The notes beneath the pieces were generated by a model, which was given only the letters and a program-made list of their open reading frames with translations, did no database searches and was not told where the DNA came from. 7,986 bases of DNA. Source: an uncultured Coriobacteriaceae bacterium. Lineage in GTDB: Bacteria > Actinomycetota > Coriobacteriia > Coriobacteriales > Eggerthellaceae. Location of the stretch: NCBI GenBank assembly GCA_946623915.1, contig CAMORQ010000074.1, positions 1 through 7,986 on the forward strand, written 5' to 3'. Below, in pieces: positions 1 to 4,163 of the stretch; within the stretch, counting starts at the first letter, position 1, and each line of letters starts with the position of its first letter. Made by a program: the position numbers and the translations under genes.

Positions 1-148
1 CATTCTCCCAATGCCTGGCGACATACTGGGTGGCTGGCGCGTCGCCGGCGTACGCCTTAGGCACGCACCATGCCAGCGACGCTGCGAGAAGCGCCATGGC
101 TATCGCCAGGGCGGGGACGGCTTTGCGGGAGATCGGCTTCGCGGACAC
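1..148 (-). CDS. Secreted protein of unknown function, 5' end only (truncated by window edge)
   Basis: The minus strand reads from a GTG at 148-146 to the window edge without a stop, giving 49 codons. The protein begins MSAKPISRK, followed by a hydrophobic run (about residues 10-29) and an AYA|GDA site at residues 32-37. This is a classical Sec signal peptide with signal peptidase I cleavage after Ala34. No lipobox cysteine precedes the mature part, which begins GDAPATQYVARHWEN. A purine-rich AAAGGGG lies 6 nt before the GTG, and no better start is visible between the promoter (197-226) and this codon. The signal peptide is well supported. The visible 15 mature residues are too few to name a family, so the function is unknown; export across the membrane is the only inference made. 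The gene is transcribed away from the transposase region. Confidence 0.7.
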   Translation of the reverse strand, partial: MSAKPISRKAVPALAIAMALLAASLAWCVPKAYAGDAPATQYVARHWEN

Positions 149-196
149 GGCGGGCCCCTTTCGCTCTTGGGTTCAGCAAGATTTCCTTCTATCGGG

Positions 197-226
197 ATTA
201 TACGCCCTGAGCAGCTGTTCTGTCCT
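197..226 (-). promoter_or_regulatory. Promoter of the secreted-protein gene
   Basis: On the minus strand a perfect -10 hexamer TATAAT (202-197) lies 18 nt downstream of AGGACA (226-221), which matches 4 of 6 bases of TTGACA. Transcription would begin near 190, leaving a leader of about 42 nt before the GTG at 148. Spacing and position fit a sigma-70 type promoter. Confidence 0.6.
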
Positions 227-288
227 GCTCGCTTTTCAGCATATGGGGCGAGCTGCCTCGGGGAATCGGGCGCAAGCGCAGGAGGGTG

Positions 289-313
289 GAACGTTGGTCC
301 AGGACCAATGTTC
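289..313. promoter_or_regulatory. 25-bp near-perfect palindrome (operator or hairpin)
   Basis: Half-sites GAACGTTGGTCC (289-300) and GGACCAATGTTC (302-313) are inverted around a single central A, with one mismatched pair (G293/T309). It lies in the intergenic space between the secreted-protein promoter and the first RAYT-associated repeat, and ends 1 nt before that repeat. No T-tract follows on either strand, so it does not look like an intrinsic terminator. It could be a protein-binding site or part of the mobile element's end. Confidence 0.45.
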
Positions 314-314
314 T

Positions 315-347
315 ATATGACAAGGGGACAGGTCATTTGTCATATTC
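315..347 (+). repeat. RAYT-flanking palindromic repeat, copy A
   Basis: A 33-nt sequence is identical to copy B at 1183-1215. It is itself an imperfect palindrome: arms ATATGACAA (315-323) and TTGTCATAT (337-345) enclose GGGGACAGGTCAT. It stands 54 nt upstream of the transposase start. Paired copies flanking a Y1/REP transposase are the hallmark of REP elements served by a RAYT. Confidence 0.75.
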
Positions 348-366
348 CATCACAGGCGCTATCCTA

Positions 367-386
367 ACCTGACTAACGGATTCAGG
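367..386 (+). promoter_or_regulatory. Small hairpin overlapping the RAYT ribosome-binding site
   Basis: CCTGA (368-372) can pair with TCAGG (382-386), which overlaps the first bases of the AGGAAGGGG Shine-Dalgarno (384-392). The 5' arm lies within ACCTGAC (367-373), an inverted copy of the GTCAGGT heptamer that recurs downstream of the gene. The stem is only 5 bp, so damping of translation is a modest inference. Confidence 0.3.
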
Positions 387-400
387 AAGGGGTGACGCTC

Positions 401-1183
401 ATGCGGACGGTGCGTAAGCAGTGCGAAAGCGAGATTTATCACGTCATTGCCCGAGGTGCAGGCCGGCAGTTGATCTTCGAGGACGACGGTGACCGCGAGT
501 TCTTCCTCACGTTGCTCGAGAAACACGCGCGCGAACGTTCGGTCGACGTTCTTGCGTGGTGCCTGATGGGCAACCATTTCCACCTGCTCGTGCATGCCCC
601 CATGGAAAGGGTATCGCTTTGTATGAAGGACCTCTGCGGCCTTTATGCGCAGCACTTCAACAAGGTCCACGCAAGGGTCGGCCACCTATTCCAGGAGCGT
701 TTCAGGAGCGAGCCCGTCGCAGACGAGGGTTATCTTGCCATGGTCGTTGGCTACATCCACTTCAACCCCGACAAGGCGGGGCTAGCCGACTACAAGCGCT
801 ATCCGTGGAGCAGCTACGCCGAATACCTTGGCAAAAGCCGCAAAAGGCAGATATGCGCAAAAGAGCTCGTACTCGGCCACTTCGGCGGGCTCGACGCGTT
901 CAAGGAATTCCACAAGTCGCACGCCGCTGAAGCGCAGGCCATGGACGTAGATGCGCCCAGGTCGCCGACGCGCAGTATGCCCGACGGGGACGCGATCGCC
1001 CTCGCGGAGGACATCCTGGAGGGGAGAGGTCTCGGGGAAGTGAAAGCGCTCCCGCGCAGCGAACGCAACTTTGTCTTGCGAAAACTGCTGGATGCCGGGC
1101 TGTCGATTCGACAAATAGAACGCCTGACTGGTGTAGGCAGAGGCGTCGTGCAATCTGTCACGAAACAGAAATATGACAAATAA
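401..1183 (+). CDS. REP-associated tyrosine transposase (RAYT, IS200-like Y1 family)
   Basis: A 260-residue protein of the Y1_Tnp (HUH) family, the single-strand DNA nicking and joining enzymes that act on palindromic repeats. The HUH metal motif is GNHFHLLVH, with His59 and His61. The helix carrying the nucleophile reads YLAMVVGYIHFNPDKAGL; Tyr118 is the likely catalytic residue and Tyr111 the alternative. YPWSSYAEYLG (134-144) is also typical of the family. The C-terminus (about 225-256, LRKLLDAGLSIRQIERLTGV) is a helix-turn-helix DNA-binding extension seen in a subset of RAYTs. I chose ATG 401, which has AGGAAGGGG 8 nt upstream; the in-frame GTG at 392 overlaps that ribosome site. The gene looks intact. 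Its stop codon touches repeat copy B, and matching repeats lie on both sides, so it probably acts on them. RAYTs are usually single-copy and domesticated, so autonomous transposition is uncertain. Confidence 0.92.
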   Translation: MRTVRKQCESEIYHVIARGAGRQLIFEDDGDREFFLTLLEKHARERSVDVLAWCLMGNHFHLLVHAPMERVSLCMKDLCGLYAQHFNKVHARVGHLFQERFRSEPVADEGYLAMVVGYIHFNPDKAGLADYKRYPWSSYAEYLGKSRKRQICAKELVLGHFGGLDAFKEFHKSHAAEAQAMDVDAPRSPTRSMPDGDAIALAEDILEGRGLGEVKALPRSERNFVLRKLLDAGLSIRQIERLTGVGRGVVQSVTKQKYDK

Positions 1184-1215
1184 TATGACAAGGGGACAGG
1201 TCATTTGTCATATTC
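1183..1215 (+). repeat. RAYT-flanking palindromic repeat, copy B
   Basis: This is the 33-nt identical direct copy of 315-347. It begins on the last base of the transposase stop codon. The nonamer ATATGACAA that opens it also occurs 12 nt earlier (1171-1179), inside the codons for the protein's C-terminal residues. Confidence 0.75.
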
Positions 1216-1250
1216 TGGATTGCCTTCGGCTAGGGCGTGCATCGTGCGAT

Positions 1251-1279
1251 AATATGACAAATGACCTGTCCCCTTGTCA
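1251..1279 (-). repeat. RAYT-flanking repeat, copy C (inverted)
   Basis: This is the exact reverse complement of 1186-1214 over 29 nt, separated from it by 36 nt. B and C could therefore fold into one long hairpin, the arrangement of a bacterial interspersed mosaic element (BIME). The dodecamer TGTCCCCTTGTC at 1267-1278 is repeated at 1282-1293, 15 nt on. Confidence 0.75.
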
Positions 1280-1312
1280 GGTGTCCCCTTGTCTCATGCG
1301 ACGCGATTGAAA

Positions 1313-1339
1313 GGGGGGCGCCGGAATTCGGCGCCCCCC
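1313..1339. terminator. GC-rich hairpin, possible terminator
   Basis: GGGGGGCGCC (1313-1322) pairs perfectly with GGCGCCCCCC (1330-1339) around a 7-nt loop. Short A and T runs flank it (AAA at 1310-1312, CTCCTTT at 1339-1345), so it could end transcripts from either side. It is the first strong hairpin downstream of the transposase and may be its terminator. The T-tract is weak. Confidence 0.45.
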
Positions 1340-1433
1340 TCCTTTCGCGGATGGATGGGCAGGTTCTAGCGAACGTCGCAACATCAAAGGCATCGAAAGG
1401 AGCTTTTGTCAGGTTCGTGTCAGGTTCGGGCGA

Positions 1434-1466
1434 AAAGCTGACGAACGGCTACGGCGCGCTTGTCAG
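1434..1466 (+). repeat. 33-nt repeat, copy R1
   Basis: It matches R2 (1591-1623) at 31 of 33 positions, with both differences G in R1 and A in R2. The ends are inverted: CTGAC at 1438-1442 and GTCAG at 1462-1466. The right end runs into the phased GTCAGGT pair at 1462 and 1472. Confidence 0.65.
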
Positions 1467-1486
1467 GTTTTGTCAGGTCCAAAGGG

Positions 1487-1515
1487 AAAGGGGCGCTGAA
1501 ACCCAGCGCCCCTTT
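1487..1515. terminator. Symmetrical hairpin, bidirectional terminator-like
   Basis: AAAGGGGCGCT (1487-1497) pairs perfectly with AGCGCCCCTTT (1505-1515) around a 7-nt loop. The A and T ends make it terminator-like on both strands. No gene ends immediately on either side, so what it terminates is unclear. Confidence 0.5.
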
Positions 1516-1590
1516 GATTGGATTATCCAAATGTGACAGCAACGACGCGTTGGTGTCACAAGGGTGTGCCAGCGGGGACGCGTCAGGTCT

Positions 1591-1623
1591 AAAGCTGACA
1601 AACGGCTACAGCGCGCTTGTCAG
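1591..1623 (+). repeat. 33-nt repeat, copy R2
   Basis: The second copy of the repeat at 1434-1466. Its inverted ends are longer: AGCTGAC (1593-1599) and GTCAGCT (1619-1625). A GTCAGGT heptamer sits just before it (1582-1588). R1 and R2 are 157 nt apart start to start, with a hairpin following each. Confidence 0.65.
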
Positions 1624-1644
1624 CTCGGGCGCGGGGCATCGCGC

Positions 1645-1674
1645 AAAAAACGGCGTCCCCTACAGGACGCCGTT
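1645..1674 (-). terminator. Intrinsic terminator of the Ala-rich DxDxDG protein gene
   Basis: On the minus strand a perfect 10-bp stem, AACGGCGTCC (1674-1665) with GGACGCCGTT (1658-1649), encloses a 6-nt loop and runs into a T-tract (complement of the six A's at 1645-1650). It lies 55 nt past the stop codon at 1729. This is a textbook rho-independent terminator. Confidence 0.8.
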
Positions 1675-1728
1675 CGTTCCGAGTTTTGCGCAGGATTGCC
1701 CGCCTGCGAACGGGGCATGATAGACAAA

Positions 1729-2412
1729 CTAGACTTGCTCGCCCGTCGCCTCTTCGACAGCTGCTTCGGCATCTGCTGCGACATCGGCAGCTGCGTCTGC
1801 TGCAACAGCTTCGGCCTGTCCAGCAGCATCAGCAGCAGCTTGGACAGCTTCGGCCACAGGGGCGGCTTCGCCTCCGACTGTGCCGTCGCGGTTGATATCC
1901 ACACCAGAGATACTTTCGATCTTGTCCACGGCAGCGCCGGCGACTTCGCTGATCTTTTCCACAGCAGGAGTTAGCAGGTCTTCGTTCTGGTCGAACGTGC
2001 CGCGCTCTGCCTGGGAAATGTCTGCAGCGGCAGCAGCGCTTTCGGCGGTAACGCCCGCCTTTTCGGCAACCTGAGCCTGAGCGTCGGCAACAGCTGCGTC
2101 CTTGGCAGCCTCGAATGCCTCGCGCGTACCACCCGCAACATCGCCGTCACCGTCGATGTCGACGCCCACGACGCCTTCCACCTTGTCGAGAGCCGCGTCG
2201 GCAGCGCCTACGACCTTGTCAACGACGCCGGAAAGGATGCCCTTACCTTCTTCGGCACCCGCTTCGGTACCGACGGCACCGTTTCCATCGATATCGAGGC
2301 CCGTCGCACCTTCTACCGCATTCGCGGCAGCATCGGCAGCGCCCCCTACCGTTTCCTTAGCCTTGTCGAAAGCGCCTGTAGCAGCGTTCTTGATGTCGTC
2401 CAAACCGGGCAT
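1729..2412 (-). CDS. Ala-rich protein with three DxDxDG calcium-loop-like repeats
   Basis: A 227-residue protein with no signal peptide or membrane segment, so probably cytosolic. It alternates Ala/Glu/Lys/Val-rich amphipathic helices with three short loops: LDIDGNGAVG (39-48), VDIDGDGDVAG (84-94) and VDINRDGTVGG (171-181). Each has acidic or Asn residues at loop positions 1, 3 and 5 followed by Gly, as in EF-hand and dockerin calcium sites. Each loop follows a similar helix (for example VVDKVVGAADAALDKVEG). The tail (182-227) is almost entirely Ala, Glu, Asp and Val. The start at 2412 is set by AAAGGAGG shortly before MPGLDDIKN; reading in from 2628 would add an Arg-rich stretch that looks like translated intergenic DNA. 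It is monocistronic, with its own promoter and terminator. I do not recognise a named family. Calcium binding is inferred from the loops, and a LEA-like or scaffold role is only a guess. Confidence 0.75.
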   Translation of the reverse strand: MPGLDDIKNAATGAFDKAKETVGGAADAAANAVEGATGLDIDGNGAVGTEAGAEEGKGILSGVVDKVVGAADAALDKVEGVVGVDIDGDGDVAGGTREAFEAAKDAAVADAQAQVAEKAGVTAESAAAAADISQAERGTFDQNEDLLTPAVEKISEVAGAAVDKIESISGVDINRDGTVGGEAAPVAEAVQAAADAAGQAEAVAADAAADVAADAEAAVEEATGEQV

Positions 2413-2462
2413 AGAAACCTCCTTTGATAGAGATGGATGCGGGTGCGCCCCCGCTTGCTCGT

Positions 2463-2490
2463 ATTGTGTCACAAACAAGGCACGTGTCTT
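2463..2490 (-). promoter_or_regulatory. Candidate promoter of the DxDxDG protein gene
   Basis: On the minus strand AAGACA (2490-2485, 4/6 to TTGACA) is followed after 16 nt by CACAAT (2468-2463, 4/6 to TATAAT). It lies about 50 nt upstream of the ATG at 2412. The match is moderate. Confidence 0.35.
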
Positions 2491-2548
2491 GAAAAAACGA
2501 GCCGGGAAGCCCTCATCTTGGCTAATCAACACAGTGCGGATCGCCAGA

Positions 2549-2584
2549 CGAACGCGCCAGCGTTCGGCGCGCGCACGCCGAACG
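2549..2584. repeat. Overlapping alternative hairpins in the divergent intergenic region
   Basis: CGTTCGGCG (2561-2569) pairs perfectly with CGCCGAACG (2576-2584). The same CGTTCG, as GCGTTCG (2560-2566), can pair instead with CGAACGC (2549-2555). It lies between the promoters of two divergent genes, so it may be an operator or a double terminator. The rest of 2413-2684 holds the two promoters and the ribosome sites. Confidence 0.4.
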
Positions 2585-2620
2585 AAGCATCCGCGCGCAG
2601 ACCGCCGCGCGCAAGACGAA

Positions 2621-2648
2621 TTGCGCATGCAGCTGAAACGATTATCAT
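2621..2648 (+). promoter_or_regulatory. Candidate selD promoter
   Basis: TTGCGC (2621-2626, 3/6 to TTGACA) is followed after 16 nt by TATCAT (2643-2648, 5/6 to TATAAT). This would give a leader of about 30 nt before the ATG at 2685. AAAGGAAG (2668-2675), 9 nt before the ATG, is the ribosome site. Confidence 0.4.
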
Positions 2649-2684
2649 TGAACGTGATTAGTTATCGAAAGGAAGCGATAGACC

Positions 2685-3740
2685 ATGAGCGAAGAGCAGA
2701 AAGTTCGCCTTACCCAGTACACTTGCCACGGCGGTTGATCGGCCAAGTGGGGTCCGGGAGAGCTCGACGAAATACTGGCGCAGATAGCGCCTGCCATAGA
2801 CGAGAAAATCACGCTCGGATTCGACACGAGCGACGACTGCGCGGTCTACAAGCTGCGCGACGACCTGGTAGCGGTGCTCACGCTGGACTTCTTCACTCCG
2901 GTGGTGGACGACCCGTACGAATTCGGCGCCATCGCCGCTGCCAATGCGCTCTCCGACGTGTTCGCCATGGGCGTCAAGCCGCTCTGCGCATTGAACATCC
3001 TGGCCTTCCCTGTGGCGCTTGGCACCAAGGTGGTTGGCGAAGTGATGCGCGGCGGATCGGACAAGGTGCGCGAAGCGGGCGCCTTCATCGTGGGCGGTCA
3101 CTCGATCGACGACGACGAGCCCAAGTACGGGCTGGCCGTGTTCGGCACGGCGCATCCCGACGAGGTAATCCGTAACGGAGGCGCACAGGAAGGCGACGTA
3201 CTTTATTATTCCAAGCGCATCGGCATGGGCATCATGAACTCCGCCTTCACCACGGGCGACGAAGACGAGCAGAGCATGCGCCCGGTCATCGAACAGATGA
3301 TGGAACTGAACAAGTACGCCGCCGAAGCGTTCGAGGGGCTAGACGTGCATGCCTGCACCGACGTGACCGGCTTCGGGCTTGCGGGGCACTTGCACGAGAT
3401 GCTCGAGCCCAGCAACGCGGCCGCCATCGTGGAATGGAACGCACTGCCCCTGTTCGACGGCGTGTACGAGTACTCGCAGAAGGGCTGCCGGCCAGGCAGG
3501 TCGTTCGACGTGCAGGAATGGGCGGAGAAATTCGTGCGCCGCGGCACGCTTTCCAACGACGAGTACAACGATCGCATGGGCGTGCTCTGCGACCCGCAGA
3601 CATCCGGCGGCCTGCTGATATCGCTGAACCCCAAAGATGCCGAAACCTACGAAACTCGCTTCGAAGAACTATTGGGGCGCAAGCCCTACCGCATCGGCGA
3701 AGTGACGTTCGGACCCGTAGGAACCATCTTCATCCGGTAG
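2685..3740 (+). CDS. selD: Selenide, water dikinase, itself a selenoprotein (TGA 2736-2738 read as Sec)
   Basis: SelD makes selenophosphate from selenide, ATP and water; this is the selenium donor for selenocysteine and selenouridine synthesis in the cytosol. Read from ATG 2685 with the TGA at codon 18 as selenocysteine, the product has 351 residues; E. coli SelD has 347. The N-terminal catalytic loop reads CHGGUSAK, with Sec18 and Lys21 at the spacing of Cys17 and Lys20 in E. coli. The magnesium/ATP aspartates are present at Asp51 (TSDDCAV), Asp68 (TLDFFTP), Asp91 (SDVFAMG) and Asp226 (TDVTGFGLAGHL). GGHS is at 137-140 and DPQTSGGLL near 303-311. Homology runs through the TGA without a frame change, so this is recoding and not a pseudogene. 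A SECIS candidate lies just downstream of the TGA. Ribosome site AAAGGAAG is 9 nt before the ATG. An annotation that stops at TGA would start the gene at the GTG at 2874 and lose the catalytic loop. Confidence 0.93.
2752..2768 (+). promoter_or_regulatory. Candidate bacterial SECIS element within selD
   Basis: GTC (2752-2754) pairs with GAC (2766-2768), C2755 is bulged, and GGG (2756-2758) pairs with CTC (2763-2765, one G-U) under an AGAG loop. The apical loop begins 21 nt after the TGA, in the usual range for SelB-binding hairpins. An alternative fold pairs CGGCC (2740-2744) with GGTCCG (2751-2756). The stem is short and picked by eye. Confidence 0.4.
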
Positions 3741-3764
3741 CTCGTCCGGTAGTTTATCCGGCAG
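3733..3764 (+). repeat. Three 12-nt-phased copies of TCCGGYAG across the selD stop
   Basis: TCCGGTAG (3733-3740), TCCGGTAG (3745-3752) and TCCGGCAG (3757-3764) recur every 12 nt. The first contains the selD stop TAG. The second puts another TAG in the same frame four codons on, acting as a back-up stop. It looks like a small tandem duplication. Confidence 0.45.
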
Positions 3765-3788
3765 CTGCAGCACCATCGACCTTACCAG

Positions 3789-3823
3789 CAAGGCCCTTCG
3801 GCACGTTCTGCGGAAGGGCCTTG
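3789..3823. terminator. Shared bidirectional terminator between selD and the TusA-like gene
   Basis: CAAGGCCCTTC (3789-3799) pairs perfectly over 11 bp with GAAGGGCCTTG (3813-3823); GCA/TGC inside the loop can extend the stem after one mismatch. It sits between convergent genes ending at 3740 and 3932. T-tracts are weak on both sides, so it may need Rho or work mainly as a stem. Nothing else is evident in 3824-3931. Confidence 0.65.
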
Positions 3824-3931
3824 TTGCACGCATTTCCAAACGCCCGGACGCTCCAGGCGCATGTGGAATGCACTCGCGCTCGGCGCCGAAGGCAACCGAT
3901 GTCGTCCTCGTGCTACCAGAGACGGGCCGTG

Positions 3932-4156
3932 CTACTTGCGGACCCTGATGGTCCAGGACTTGTTGTCGTTCTTGTCGAACGAGAGGATTTCAACTCCCGC
4001 TTCCTGGCAGTAGTTCGGCAGGTTCACCGTCGCTTCGGGGCAGGTGAACTCTATCTCGATTTCCTGACCGGACGCTGCGTCGGCCAGAGCGTTTTTCAAC
4101 GTGATCAGAGGAAGGGGGCAATCCTGCCCTTTCGTGTCCAGTTTGATTGCGTCCAT
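3932..4156 (-). CDS. TusA/SirA-like sulfur carrier protein
   Basis: A 74-residue protein of the TusA (SirA/YedF/YeeD) family, small cytosolic carriers that hold sulfane sulfur on a cysteine persulfide. The signature CPLPLITLKNAL is at 13-24, with Cys13 as the carrier residue, followed by the family's typical IEIEFTCPEATVNLPNYCQEAG; Cys39 and Cys50 are additional. Length matches the single-domain TusA form. The selenium-linked YedF form has an extra C-terminal DsrE-like domain that is absent here. It starts 7 nt after the stop of the YeeE/YedE gene, with AAGGA near the end of that gene as the likely ribosome site, so the two are co-transcribed. YeeE/TusA pairs handle thiosulfate uptake in other bacteria. 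Given selD next door, a role in selenium delivery is also plausible. The family assignment is firm, the substrate is not. Confidence 0.88.
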   Translation of the reverse strand: MDAIKLDTKGQDCPLPLITLKNALADAASGQEIEIEFTCPEATVNLPNYCQEAGVEILSFDKNDNKSWTIRVRK

Positions 4157-4163
4157 ACGCTTC

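Larger units (their letters stand above)
315..1279 (+). mobile_element. RAYT unit: transposase gene with its flanking repeats
   Basis: The unit of about 965 bp runs from repeat copy A, through the transposase gene, to the copy B/copy C inverted pair. The ends are inferred from the repeats; no target-site duplication is visible, as expected for Y1 enzymes, which do not make them. It may be a mobile unit or a resident RAYT with adjacent BIME-like repeats. The sequence alone does not separate these. Confidence 0.55.
1280..1720. other. Gene-free repeat field of about 440 bp behind the RAYT
   Basis: I see no convincing coding region here. The interval holds three strong hairpins (1313-1339, 1487-1515, 1649-1674), an imperfect palindrome at 1532-1560 (outer arms TGTGAC/GTCACA, inner arms CAACG/CGTTG), and a 33-nt repeat in two copies. 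The heptamer GTCAGGT occurs at 1408, 1419, 1462, 1472 and 1582, plus 1276 at the edge. Density and composition fit REP or BIME-type repeats that have accumulated beside their transposase. Small non-coding transcripts ending at the hairpins are possible but not shown. Confidence 0.55.

Noticed and set aside
1261..1536. Plus-strand open frame of 91 codons in the repeat field
   Set aside because: It starts inside repeat copy C and runs through palindromes and a heptamer array, with no ribosome site and no plausible protein.
1251..1720. CRISPR array
   Set aside because: Repeats are few, unequal in spacing, partly inverted and of different types; there are no regular spacers or cas genes.
1280..1720. 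tRNA or tRNA-Sec gene in the gene-free stretch
   Set aside because: I found no cloverleaf, TTCGANNC T-loop or long variable arm; the hairpins are isolated stems.
2413..2628. N-terminal extension of the DxDxDG protein to 2628
   Set aside because: The extra residues are Arg-rich and read through the promoter; AAAGGAGG places the start at 2412.
2102..3175. Plus-strand open frame of 357 codons spanning the intergenic region
   Set aside because: It is antisense to the DxDxDG protein and then out of frame over selD, and it is rich in Arg/Ser/Pro as expected of shadow frames in GC-rich DNA.
2685..3740. selD as a pseudogene with a nonsense mutation
   Set aside because: The TGA falls exactly at the catalytic residue where Sec or Cys is expected, and the frame is intact on both sides.
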